Shown: piece after piece, positions 22,232-32,296 of the stretch | Position numbering within the stretch: position 1 is the first letter of the stretch | How the letters are laid out: the number at the start of each line of letters is the position of its first letter | Assembly: GCA_037447655.1 (NCBI GenBank) | Contig: JBBHKE010001953.1 | Coordinates: 98,790-162,789, forward strand | Length of the DNA: 64,000 bases | From: Zygnema cylindricum | Taxonomy: Eukaryota > Streptophyta > Zygnematophyceae > Zygnematales > Zygnemataceae | Reading direction: 5' to 3' | Position numbers and translations under genes: made by a program | Notes under the pieces: model-generated | What the model was told of the DNA's origin: nothing | Seen by the model: the letters and a program-made list of their open reading frames with translations, nothing else | Database searches by the model: none

Positions 22232-23254
22232 ATGGAGCCCATAGAATTTCAGGTTATGGGCCCACCATCTAGGGTGCCTATGTTCGATGGAACAGACTTC
22301 ACTTATTGGGAGTTTATTATGGAGGGATTGCTTTTCGAGAAGCACTTATGGGGAATTGTTTCGGGACAAGTGAGATGTCCGCCACCTGGCTTTGGAGGAG
22401 GTTACTATGGAGAATCATCTGAGGCTGCTCAGAATATCAACCGGAGTTCAGATGAATCAAAAGGTGAAGGGAAAAACCTTTCCGTGGATAAGGATATAGT
22501 GGAGAAGGATAAAGGGACACTTATGGTGAGGGGAGCTATGCTCTCCGCCACATCTTCACTTAGAGGGGTTATAAGTAAAACTGAAGTAAATGATAGTAAA
22601 ATTTGGGAGTATAAAAACACTATAGCTAAACATTTTATACTTAGATATGTGTCTAAGTCCATAGCTATCACTCTTTTAAGTCTTACCAAGTCTTCGGAAA
22701 TAAGGGAAACACTAAGGCAGATTTATAAGAGTGAGACTATTCAGAGGCAGCAGTTAGTAAAACAAGAAATAGAGGCCTATGTTTATAAAGGCGGTAACAT
22801 GATAGAGTTTTGCAATGATATTGCTGCGTTATATGTTGAGCTTGCTAGTGCGGGGTATGTAGAATCTGAGGAGAGAAAGATCAATACACTACTCATGAAA
22901 CTCCCAGATGAGTACGAAAACATCATTAATCGTATGCAGGCAATGGATGGCTCCTCATGGACTTGGAGCTTTACCATGGGGATAATTCTTGTGAGGGAAA
23001 GCACTTTGGAGCTTCTTAGGGGAAGTGAGAGGGTAACTGCCTTTACAGCTGGTGGTGATTGGCGGAAGCGTGATGAGAGGAACGGCGGTGACGAGCGGAA
23101 GCGTGATGAGAGAAAGAAAGACAAAGGTAAACCTTATCGGAACTTTGGTGGAAAGAGAGGGAGAGCAAAAGAAAGGGGAGCTTTGAAAAAGGGTGTTTGC
23201 TTCTTTTGTAGAGAACCGGGTCACTATATAGAGGAGTGTCCTTGCTTTGAATAA
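22232..23254 (+). CDS. Gag of B2 (copia type, intact)
   Basis: A 340-residue open frame. The ATG at 22232 (MEPIEF) lies within the LTR; translation then runs through the PBS (QVMGPPSRVPMFDG), so the alternative start is the ATG of the PBS at 22256. The N-terminal part (FTYWEFIMEGLLFEKHLWGI) and the core (KHFILRYVSKS..., YVYKGGNMIEFCNDIAALY, LLMKLPDEYENIINRMQ) are the UBN2-like gag domain of copia. A basic Arg/Lys-rich stretch (WRKRDERNGGDERKRDERKKDK) comes next. A single CCHC knuckle, CFFCREPGHYIEEC, ends the frame. It stops at TAA 23252-23254 just after the knuckle. Gag would form particles and package RNA. The intact frame in a young copy suggests it is or was expressed. Confidence 0.85.
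   Translation: MEPIEFQVMGPPSRVPMFDGTDFTYWEFIMEGLLFEKHLWGIVSGQVRCPPPGFGGGYYGESSEAAQNINRSSDESKGEGKNLSVDKDIVEKDKGTLMVRGAMLSATSSLRGVISKTEVNDSKIWEYKNTIAKHFILRYVSKSIAITLLSLTKSSEIRETLRQIYKSETIQRQQLVKQEIEAYVYKGGNMIEFCNDIAALYVELASAGYVESEERKINTLLMKLPDEYENIINRMQAMDGSSWTWSFTMGIILVRESTLELLRGSERVTAFTAGGDWRKRDERNGGDERKRDERKKDKGKPYRNFGGKRGRAKERGALKKGVCFFCREPGHYIEECPCFE
22252..22267 (+). other. Primer-binding site of B2 (iMet anticodon arm)
   Basis: GGTTATGGGCCCACCA directly follows the LTR. It is the exact complement of the anticodon arm of plant initiator tRNA-Met (TGGTGGGCCCATAACC, recalled from established tRNA sequences). Drosophila copia uses a cleaved initiator tRNA at the same place. The central ATG is in frame with gag. 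Confidence 0.85.
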
Positions 23255-24343
23255 CTTAGAAGTTGGAATGTGAAAGAGGAGGAAGAAGGGGAAGAGGAGA
23301 AAGAGGATGAAGAAATATTGGAGCTTCTTCACATCGGTAGAATGGAGAAGAGAGAGAAGTACACAGAAATTACACGAAAGCAACGATGTGCTTTTGGAGG
23401 TATAAGGGAAGTAAAGGGAAGGGAGGTACTTGAGGGAGTTAGAAATGATGAAGATGTCAAGGAGTGTAAAAAGTATAACTTAGAGATGAGAAAGTCAGAT
23501 CTAGAATCTATAATTGAAAAAGGGAAAAGTAAAAATAATGAGGATAGTTTTATAGATATTTTGGAAACAGAAAACTGGTCGCAAAGGGAGACTTCAACGG
23601 ATTCCGAGGAAAGGGGAGAAGTAAATCTAGAGGGGGTTTTAAAAGATAGGGGAGAAGAGGAATATTTAATGAAAGGTTTAGGGGAGGAGAAATATTTATT
23701 GGGAATAAAAATAGAAAGTGATAGCGGAAAGAATTACTTGGGAGAGAGTGAGGAAAGTTCAAAAAATGGGATGAGTATCAAGGATAAAAATATGAGTACG
23801 GAAGACGTAGATCTTATGAGGAACTTAGCGGGGATACTTGTTTTTTCGAAAAATTTGGGGGGTAATGGACTTGACATCACTAATGGGAGTGATGCCATCT
23901 ATGAAGGTGCGCCTGTAAAAGGGTTAGCATCGGGGTGTGTGTTGCAGATTGAGGATGTGGCTGGCTGTTTAAATTGCAAGAGGGAAATCGGATTTTGTGT
24001 GGATGGAAAAGTGATGAGGTGGATAAAATCTTTGCTCGGATTTATAAAAAGTGAGATGCTAAATAAAATGTGTGATCAGCAAGATGGAATGTTAATTTCA
24101 GCTCATCTAATAGACCTTTTAAAATATGAGGGTATATTCTTAAAGTTTAATTATAGGAAAAGAACGAAAAAAAAAAAAAAAAAAAAAAAAGGGTTTTTGT
24201 TTTTGTTGTTTTTATTTAGTGGGAGTTGGCGCAATAGAAGACTAAAAAATAAGGGGAGTGTTAAATTTGTGTATTTTCTAGGTCTGAATTTATTCTGTGT
24301 GTTTGTCATATGGTCTTGTCTATGTCATCCATACTTGTCGTAG
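23255..24343 (+). CDS. B2 second open frame, condensed pol-derived (357+ residues)
   Basis: It continues in the gag frame after the single TAA at 23252-23254. The first ATG in the frame is at 23342, so expression would need readthrough or an internal start. The KQRCAFGG stretch matches the linker just before protease in B1 and C. Further on, the frame aligns weakly with scattered parts of pol: MKGLGEEKYLLGIKIESD with the RT tail, then LGGNGLDITNGSDAIYEGAP, GCVLQIEDVAGCLNCKRE and KVMRWIKSLLGFIKSEM...CDQQDGM with RNase H. Protease, integrase and RT cores are absent. The product is unusually rich in Glu, Lys and Gly. It runs through an A24 tract (24167-24190) and into the 3' LTR. Function is unknown; it may be kept only as spacer. 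Confidence 0.55.
   Translation, partial: LRSWNVKEEEEGEEEKEDEEILELLHIGRMEKREKYTEITRKQRCAFGGIREVKGREVLEGVRNDEDVKECKKYNLEMRKSDLESIIEKGKSKNNEDSFIDILETENWSQRETSTDSEERGEVNLEGVLKDRGEEEYLMKGLGEEKYLLGIKIESDSGKNYLGESEESSKNGMSIKDKNMSTEDVDLMRNLAGILVFSKNLGGNGLDITNGSDAIYEGAPVKGLASGCVLQIEDVAGCLNCKREIGFCVDGKVMRWIKSLLGFIKSEMLNKMCDQQDGMLISAHLIDLLKYEGIFLKFNYRKRTKKKKKKKKGFLFLLFLFSGSWRNRRLKNKGSVKFVYFLGLNLFCVFVIWSCLCHPYLS
24167..24190 (+). repeat. A24 tract in B2
   Basis: Twenty-four A in a row inside the second open frame, read as Lys codons. It lies about 70 bp before the 3' LTR, so it is not a poly(A) tail of a LINE. Confidence 0.9.
24246..24258 (+). other. Polypurine tract of B2
   Basis: AAAATAAGGGGAG directly before the 3' LTR, identical to that of element C (39952-39964). 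It primes plus-strand DNA synthesis in LTR elements. Confidence 0.85.
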
Positions 24344-25327
24344 TCACTGGAAGACAGAGATAGCCATGGCTGCCCCCATAGTCAAAAAGAAGAAACAGGC
24401 AAAAACAGGCAGGAAAACTGATAGTTGGCCATTATGCTGCTCTAAACCGGATTTGAACCTGGGTCTATGGTTTGTTATGAAGACGTAAGCCTTATCCAAT
24501 AAGGCGTTACCGAAACGATACACGTGACGGGTTTCAAAGATATATAAACATTAACGCAATAGCTACTTAACAGCAGACTAACCAAAAGGAGCAATTCATG
24601 CATGTACGCGAATCTGAACCATGTAAAATATGTTTTGATCGCACGGCCGGCATTATAGCCGCCACGCGAAGTGAGCTTTTGGCGGCATACGGAGATAGCG
24701 TAACGCGGTGCCACGTGGCGCCACATTATTTGATACCGGAGAAGATGGGAGGAGGAACCATGGCTTCCGATTTGACAGGTGTCACCTTGTAGACCTTGTC
24801 GTACAATGGACGTACAATAAGTACATCGCCCATTGTACCTTCTTGTACTTTATAGTGTTCCTATTGGACTAGGGTTTAGTAGTAGGTAGTCGTGAGTAGG
24901 CAGACCAAGACTTAGTGATATTTAGGTACCTCTCTCTAAGAGAGCTTGTAACTATAAAGGTCATCTTTGACCAGCCATAACTTAATGCTCGGGTGAGCAA
25001 ATTCAGTGATTCTTTTTGCAGCGGACTCAGGGGAGTCCAATCTACACAAGGGTGTAGTCGGTCAGAGTCTTTGCGTGCCAGGGTGGCACTTATTCAGTGG
25101 GAAAGTCAAATTGGGGAATATTGTCCAAAACACATATTGAAGCTTTGCATTCTGTGGTGGAACTGAGCACACAGAAGGTCTTCTCTTCACATGGGTGAAT
25201 GTGTATTGGGGTTCTAATTGTCAAGGGATCATTCATTTGGGTTTATATCAACTTGGAGTCGGCACTATCTAGATTAGCTTCTTTTGGATCTGCGAATTCT
25301 GTGGGCAATGGAGCCCATAGAATTTCA
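24259..25327 (+). repeat. 3' LTR of B2
   Basis: 1069 bp, same length as the 5' LTR, about 1% different. It contains the same tRNA-like module (24440-24516), GTAC cluster and TATA box. Its end still carries ATGGAGCCC, the gag start. Confidence 0.95.
24440..24516 (-). other. tRNA-like module in LTR (B2, 3' LTR)
   Basis: D-arm-like hairpin at 24489-24505 and canonical B box at 24449-24459 on the minus strand, both unchanged from the 5' LTR. Three of the LTR differences fall between them. Confidence 0.6.
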
Positions 25328-25777
25328 TCATAGTGAAGCACTCAAAGAAATAAAATACATCCATTTCACATCATAGTGAAGCACTCAAAGATACAAAATG
25401 CATCCACGCATTAGAGATATGCATATCACACAAACATTACCTTCATAAATTCAAGGAATTCAAACATGACATTTATTATGATTCTTTCTGTACATAAAGA
25501 TAGATGGCATTAGAATTAGGAGGGTAATTCAACTTTATTAGTGTAAAAAGTTCAAAAAACAATTATACTTTGTTGTTCTATTTTATTAATCAAATCCAAG
25601 CTGTCTAAACCTGCCTCTCTCTAATCTACCTATCTAGGCCTTCTCCTTTCTCTAATCTAACCACTGTGATTCTCTAAGGTCCACCCTAGCGGTGTAGGTC
25701 CACCCTAGCGGTGTATGTTTGGGACGCGACTAATTTAGCCTGTGGCCATGAGCTATGGTGATTGTCCCAAACTAATA
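25328..25777 (+). repeat. R 5' LTR, second part
   Basis: Continues the R LTR after the B2 insertion and aligns with 32521-32944. A 43-bp tandem duplication (TCATAGTGAAGCACTCAAAG...) opens it at 25328-25413. It ends with the hairpin at 25719-25774. Confidence 0.8.
25719..25774. repeat. Hairpin at the R LTR end, copy 1
   Basis: GTTTGGGAC and its inverse GTCCCAAAC enclose about 38 bases in which TAGCC and GGCTA can also pair partly. The same hairpin stands at 32884-32939 and 41028-41075. Confidence 0.6.
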
Positions 25778-25794
25778 GGTTATTGGGCCCACCA
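25778..25794 (+). other. Primer-binding site of R (iMet anticodon arm type)
   Basis: GGTTATTGGGCCCACCA directly after the LTR: the B2 PBS with one inserted T, which destroys the in-frame ATG. It links R to the same priming mode as copia. Confidence 0.7.
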
Positions 25795-26079
25795 ATGTGT
25801 GGCCCTAAAGAGTTCAACCGTTCAGATCTACAGATGAGGAGATGTAGGGCCAAAGAGACCTGCGAAAAGAGGAGTCCAACAATTTTGTCACTTGACGATA
25901 CGAAGTCCACTCCCACGAGTATTGCATTAGCAGCAAACCAAACAGAGGATCAAAAAGTGTTTGTGAGGGATCTAGGCACAAAGACATGACAATATATATC
26001 CTGCCAGACAAAGCCTACAAGGGACCACGTCACACAGGCGACACGGTCACAGGAGACAGTGAGGAGGGAGCATGCAAGG

Positions 26080-26658
26080 ATGACCGAGAATGAGAGGAAC
26101 ATACGAGATGTTACAAGATGGAGCATCTCAAGTTCAAACCCACAAACGTCAACCAGATTTCAAGAGTTGTATTTCTTTAAAATTAAACATGCCATGAACT
26201 CACCTATCATCTCCTATGGGGTTAGGATGCCTATCACACCATTAACCACCCACAACCTTCACTCATTCCCAACAACTCAGTCTGCAGCCACACTTATCAT
26301 GTTGGTTCAGAAGGATATGGAACCATGGAGGAGCGAGGTGGCCAAGCAGTCAGAGGTCAAGACCGACAGCATCGAGTCACACCGAGACCAAGACTCTAGC
26401 AACTTTATGTCTGCAAAAGCAAGCAGAAAAGGAAAAACAAGAGAAACATACAGTGTCAAAAATCATACTAACATTTGCAGACATTGTGAAACTCCTACGA
26501 AGGAGAAAAGATGCCTCCATCAATTCAATGAGGAGCATCACATCGTAGCCTGCAAGAAGCATGCCAAGAGCATACCACAGATCCAAAATCAGCAACAAAC
26601 AAGGGCACAAGCATCGCAGGACTCAACGGAAGCAAAATGGGGCTCGTCACCGACATAG
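26080..26658 (+). CDS. Unidentified open frame inside R (192 residues)
   Basis: ATG at 26080 (MTENERNIRDVTRW...) to TAG at 26656-26658. It is hydrophilic, rich in Ser, Thr, Lys and Gln, with no signal peptide or membrane segment. The segment NICRHCETPTKEKRCLHQF, then NEEHHIVACKKH, has four Cys and several His and might bind zinc, as a gag remnant would; this is a guess. It lies near the expected gag position of R. It could equally be a chance frame in decayed sequence. Confidence 0.3.
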   Translation: MTENERNIRDVTRWSISSSNPQTSTRFQELYFFKIKHAMNSPIISYGVRMPITPLTTHNLHSFPTTQSAATLIMLVQKDMEPWRSEVAKQSEVKTDSIESHRDQDSSNFMSAKASRKGKTRETYSVKNHTNICRHCETPTKEKRCLHQFNEEHHIVACKKHAKSIPQIQNQQQTRAQASQDSTEAKWGSSPT

Positions 26659-27611
26659 GCGCAGAGGCTTACTAACAGAGATGTGCAGATTGCAGTCGAG
26701 AAGTTGCAAACGGAGAAGGCTCCAATCGGGTTGGGTGGATGCAGATGAGGAAACTACAATCAAGCATAGACAAAGGACTCAGCATCACCAACAATAGGTT
26801 GATCTTAACAAAATAGAGCACAAAAACAGATCGGAAACACTTATGTTCACGAGAAATCATAAAACACAATCATTTGTTAAGCGGAATGATGAACAGTGTA
26901 GCACTGGGAGGGACACCACGGAGAGGAGACTAGACTTACAAGAGAAGGCCAGTCATCAAGTGACAAGCAACACGCACCAGCTCCATCCGAAAGAGAAGCG
27001 CTACTCCCCTCCACCATTTCCATTTCCACGAGCAGATTCCCGAGGGGGATTAAGGCCCTCAAACAACTCAAACTATGCATACCTGCCACATCGACAAAAA
27101 AAGCAAGCCAAGCCAAAACAAACCCCGCAAGTAAATTAGATAGGGGATAAATCACATATAAAAACATGGCAAGCAGGAGCAAGTCAAACATGCATAAAAT
27201 TACAAAGTCTAAGATCAAAAGATGAATTTTTATATAGTGATAGAGCACAAAAAATGATCAGAAAAGGCATCTGGACAAAACAAAACATGAAGATTCTCAG
27301 ACTGAAAACAACTTAGAAATGCGAATCAGTGGAGGTCCCAATACTCACCAGGTAAAAAACACTAATAGGCGGAAAGAAGTGTCCAACGTTAGAAACAAAG
27401 GTAGCTACAACGCTACAGTTATCGGCGACATGAGGAGTGACCTCCGTCATGGTCACCAAGGCGGAAAGTCTAAAACTAGGAAGAATTTGCAACATGAGAG
27501 CAAACCCATTATAGTCCATATAGTGGAGGGTGACAAGCGGGAGAAAATTGGTAGTACAAAACAGAGAACATCACATTACCATGGACAAAGAAAACATGAG
27601 GTAACATCTGT
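26659..27611. other. R interior, no recognisable gene
   Basis: Only short frames with no retroviral enzyme motif. This part of R seems non-coding. Confidence 0.45.
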
Positions 27612-28470
27612 TGTTTTTGAAAAGTTAGTTTCGTGCGAACACGGCGTTTCGTGCGTACACGATGTTTCGTGCGTACGCATTTACGCGATATACTGTGGAG
27701 GTTCGAAAGGATTTGCGGATTGGGGGAATTAAATGTACGAGTAAATTTAATGGAGTAATTGAGTGGCACGAAATGTGAGAGGAAATGGACGGCGGATCGC
27801 GAAGCGATCCGACGTGAGATAATCGACAAAGATAAAATGGTACGTCGCACGTACGAAACATAATGCGACAGGTGTACTTTATTTACGACATACATTTATC
27901 GAAAATGACATGTACCTTAAATGCGACAAGGCGCATTTATGACGAAGTACGTGATTTCCGTACGGACAGGATTTGGAACGTACGAATTGATTTCGGCAAG
28001 TTGGTCATGGTACACGTGGAGGGCGAACGGCGTCTGCCGATATTTTTAAGGGACCACATTGTTTTCTATGACACATTATCTAGTGGACCGTACATATGCG
28101 ATGTCGGTTCACTACGTGGATCTATCTACAAGTGACTAAGCGAGTTGTCGCTTATGACGCGTATTTTGCGGACGCGTCGGTGAAAATATTTGAAATAACA
28201 TTGTTTTGTCGTATGTGTAATAATAATTTAGTATTGATTATGACAGTTTTTATTTAGATGATCATTTAGGGTTTTGGCAGTTTAATTTGTGTGTTGTCGT
28301 ACTTGCCGACAAGTGTACGCTTATGATTGGTTGACTTTCAGGTGTACACTTACAGTTAGGATTATTTGTCGTAATAGGTTCTCATGATGTAATACTACTT
28401 AGTGGAAGGTACGTTGGCTATTTTGACATGTAGCAATTCATTGACAGCTCACAAGTGTATATATAGGAAT
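27612..28470 (+). repeat. Repeat S, copy 2 (putative LTR) within R
   Basis: Starts TGTTTTTGAAAAG and contains the GGATCGCGAAGCGATCC palindrome (27796-27812). It aligns with 14490-15360 and has a TATA-like TGTATATATAGG near its end (about 28457). It may be a solo LTR of another family inserted in R. Confidence 0.55.
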
Positions 28471-29254
28471 GAGCTTTGTTAGGAATTAATCATCAATGTT
28501 GGTTAGTAAAGTGGGGACCGAAGATGAAAACTTTTAGGGTTGCCGATTAGGTCATGCATTTGAGTAATATGTTTATTGATATACTTTTGTTTATCTAATG
28601 TTTATGTGAGATTGCACTCTTTTTGTTATTATTTATTTATGTTATTTTATGTTTGTTTGATATGCATTATTTATGCATTTGTCCTAGGGTTTGCTTATGT
28701 TGATTATTCCATCAAACCTTAGATGTTGTCATACGGTTTATTTATGTTGATTATTCCATGAAACCCTAAATGTTGTTTGTTGCGTCTGTGTACGCATATG
28801 GAGGATGCATTTCATATGATTGTTCGTCGACCTATTTTTGCTTAGCTTCTGGCATGATAGTTTGGGTGGCTTCTACGGTCTATTTTAGACCAAAGAACAA
28901 CAACATCGAATCTAAAAGTCAAAAAAAGATTATGCAGCACAGACATAAAAGGCAATGGGAGAGGAATCAAAGGAGTAGAGTTCTTACCAGATTTGTCGCA
29001 AGTAGCTACAGGTGCAAATCAAGAGAGTTTAATGTCGCCCAAACCAAAATCAAAAAGAGCCTCCACGGCTCTTAGTCTCTATGAAATCACCGCTCAACTA
29101 GCCAAAGGAAAAGGGGAACAATGCTCACTCATAGAGAAAGACAAGAATCCTGTAGCAAAAGAGAGTGAGTTTCAGAGTGAGTTATATGTCAGAGTCAACA
29201 TATGGCTTACGAGACTCTCATTCACACAATCAAAAAGCTACAAATCATAATATC
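28471..29254. other. R interior, short tandem duplication, no gene
   Basis: A segment of about 55 bp (TTATGTTGATTATTCCAT core) is duplicated at 28690-28777. Otherwise nothing recognisable. Confidence 0.5.
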
Positions 29255-29513
29255 ACCAAACCCTAAACATCTACGATTTCACAAAAATCTCGACGTCTAC
29301 ACCTGTCGTTGTTTTTGTTGGCGTCACTAATCGTCGGAATTTTCGTAGTCGCCTTCAATCGTCACAAGTTGTACCTATGTCTACAACCGTCACATTCCAA
29401 AGTTCCGAATTCATTTTCGCACATATGGACGCTCTTCAAAGTAGTACGGAGAATCCTTACTACAGTCCAAAATACTTTATCAAAGTACCGATTACATGGG
29501 GACGTACCCTTAG
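29255..29513 (-). repeat. Repeat T end, inverted fragment
   Basis: Reverse-complement homology with the left part of the T element at 49175-49445 (CCCTAAACATCTAC... on plus). It ends at the T terminal motif ACATGGGGACGTACCCTTAG. A further related piece is at 45688-45965. Confidence 0.55.
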
Positions 29514-30239
29514 GGTTAGCGTCTGCTCCCCTCTTCACTGTCGTTGTACTTCACCAATCTTCCTTAGACTCATTTTCTTCTTTTGACTCCTGTAAATCGG
29601 CCTACTTGACCTTTTCCCTTTGCACCTCCCTTTACTAACAAAGATCTCCTACATGGCTTCCCCCTCTATTGATGTGAGAATAGGGCCCCTCTCTAATATT
29701 TGGAGCTCCTTTTTTTTACTCACCACGGCTTCTGTTGCAATCTGTACATTGGACTCTTCTTTCGATGGTGGTGTGAGGCGCCTGTCGGTGATCTGCTATG
29801 CACTTTGAGGTAAGACACTCTCGAGCACTCCTTCCTTCCGGAATTTCCCCTCTATGTGTCTTCGCTCATCTAACTTTACAATTTTCTGTTTAAACAAGCA
29901 ATGGTCTGCTCCCTTTCTTGCTGCAATTTTTAATGAGCTATCTTGTGTCTGTACGTTCACTGAAAAACTCTTCCCAATTTGTCCATTTGATTTCTGCATT
30001 TCTTTGATTTTGGTTTGTGATATCTGAGTTTTGATTTTTACCTTGTTTTTCATCACGCTTTCCGCTGCCATTTGCAAAAAAATCCTTCCGGAATCGTAAT
30101 CGGTTGAACTTTTGTGATCTCCGTGTTCCCTTGGATTAGAGACAATGTGCGAGCACTGATTACTATCAAATCTTGTAAGTTTCTATTAAACCTTTTTTGA
30201 TTCACGCTCACTTGTGACAACGTCGACGTATTGATTCAA

Positions 30240-30889
30240 TAACTTTCTGCCATGGTTTTCCGATTTCGTTTTTTCTACTTTTCTCGCTCGACTTGCCATT
30301 AAAAAAAACCCAAAAATTGTCAAAAATAATATTTTTAAAATATCTTTCATTTTATACTAATATTGTCGTCTCTCATTCTAAAAAGTGGGAGATGAAAGCG
30401 ATGGTGTGAGAGGGAGAGGGGAGAGGCGACGACGGCGCAAAATTTTGCAAACGACCCCATGAATGAAAGTAGAGGTCCGAGACCCCTGTATATTTTTTTC
30501 CGTACATGCGCGTGACGGGCATGGATAAAAATAGTGAGGACTCTCCCTCGTCCTAAAATTTTCACACTCTTGTGGCGCGTGCGTGGGTCATTTTTCATTC
30601 GGTGTTTGGGCGGTATTTGAACTAAAATCACCCCCTCGAGGTGATTTTGGATGAAGTTTTTTTTTGGGCTGGATTCTCTTGCCTAGGGGTCCAAAAGGGG
30701 GAAACGCCAAAATGCGTTCACATGACGACAAACACGTCGTACATCCAAAGTATCAATTGACGTTTACTTTACTTCAGCAAAAATAATTTTCTCGTACGGC
30801 TAAAGTATTTGTCAAAGTTCCCTGAATTTTAGGGCCAAAAGACAAAGAGAAAAGTAGATACTTTAATACATGGGGACGTACCCTAACTT
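30240..30889 (+). repeat. Repeat T, right part
   Basis: Aligns with 49490-50112: CCATGG...GATTTCG, a run of A/T, then GCAAAATTTTGCAAA...ACCCCATGAATGAAAG, ending with ATACATGGGGACGTACCCTAA. Confidence 0.55.
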
Positions 30890-31117
30890 AAATGTACAGA
30901 CAAACTTCGGAGTGGAATTTCTCACTCCATATAGAGGCGACAGGGGTTCAAAGAGGTACAATAGAGGTACAAATTTGCAAGAGCGACGAAGGCGCGAAAC
31001 AATTCCGACGTCGCACATTAGAAATCTCCGAAATCGAATCTTTGCCACACAAAGACCGATCGTACAGCCACAAATGCAGGTGGCATTGAAACGATTAAAG
31101 CAAAGTCATGCTACGAC

Positions 31118-31861
31118 TTAGGGTGCGTCTCTATGTACTTCAAACTTAGAGAATTTTCTTTGTTTTTCAGCGCAGATCTGACGGACTCGGATTTCGGGTG
31201 TCCCTATGTGTACTAAACGAAGTTGTCACTTAAAGGTGTGAGGGTTGTATACGTCGACAAAGCCCATGACGGCTGTCGACAGTGTTCAATCTGTGATGGC
31301 GCACCAAATTGTAAAAAATTGCTTTCAGAACGGCGCGAGAATGCGAGGCTGCGTAAGAGAGGCGTGTGCCACTTGATGGGGCGCCCTCAAAGATTTCTCA
31401 AGATTTCGCCAAATGGAATCGGAATTTTCAGACCGCTGGAATGGAAAAGTCCGTACCAGATGAATCGTGACAAAACACAAGAAATTGTGCTTTGATGGAC
31501 GCAAACGGACAAAACATAACGAATAGTGTACCTTTGTCGTAGCTTGAATTTGTTTGAAATTTGTAAAAAAAGTACACGTGCGAATACGTGTTCCTATTTG
31601 TTTCTGAAAAATACTTGGTTTTAAAACACATCGGCCCTGTATTTTAAAGAAAAGTTTGAAGATGACGTTTTTTGGCGTGGCCGTGGGTCGAAGAACACAA
31701 GACGACAACATATAGTACATCTTAAATTCGATGATGACGCAAAATGTACTTCTCTTTTTTTCTATTTTTTGTACTGTTGAAACTTACGCGGTACAGCTCT
31801 AAGTTTTACAAGAAAACAACAAAAAATAACCCTTACTTTGGTAAACAGAGACGCACCCTTA
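31118..31861. mobile_element. Inverted-repeat element T, copy a
   Basis: About 744 bp, left end TTAGGGTGCGTCTCTATGTACTT and right end its rough inverse (GTAAACAGAGACGCACCCTTA). The right 250 bp aligns with 50120-50390. No transposase frame is present, so it is a non-autonomous MITE-like element. Confidence 0.6.
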
Positions 31862-32296
31862 CACAGACGCGATTGGTTCACAAAATTGCACTCGAATCGA
31901 CGGACGAAAATACGTGACAGGCGCGCGAATCAAGGACAGCAAAAATTTGTACGATCGGGAACTTTGGCACATCAGCTGATCCGAGTACACGTTTGCCCGC
32001 ACTCAGAGGAGGCACCAGGGACGCAAAAAAACTTTAGCGCCAAACGCACATCTATTGGCTACAATTGTACGGCCAAGATTCGCGGGACCACCGTTGGTCA
32101 CACAGGTTGAAATTTCAAGAAATTTTGAAATTGTCTGACATCGAGATGGCCGATTCCGGATCGAGCCACTTGTACAGTAAAGAACAAAAACATGTGAACG
32201 AATATCGAGTGTACCTTCGCAATAGCGAGACGGCAACAAATCAAATCGAGGACGACGAGATCAGACAACAAATATCGCCACGACATCGAATGGGAG

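Larger units (their letters stand above)
21183..22251 (+). repeat. 5' LTR of B2
   Basis: TGTTAAATTT...GAATTTCA. It contains the antisense tRNA-like module, five GTAC motifs at 21725-21772, a TATA box at 21876-21884, and at its 3' end the gag start codon (22232-22234). Confidence 0.95.
21183..25327 (+). mobile_element. Compact copia-derived element B2, young, non-autonomous
   Basis: LTR 21183-22251, PBS 22252-22267, gag, a second open frame, polypurine tract, LTR 24259-25327. Both LTRs are exactly 1069 bp and differ at about a dozen positions by eye, so the insertion is recent relative to A, B1, C and R. The internal region is only about 2.0 kb against 4.5 kb in A: protease, integrase core and most of RT are gone. 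It would depend on a helper copia for enzymes. No clear target duplication is seen (left flank cacag, right flank tcata). Confidence 0.85.

Noticed and set aside
24167-24190. Poly(A) tail of a LINE or processed pseudogene
   Set aside because: It is followed by the copia PPT and LTR in the expected order, without a target duplication of its own.
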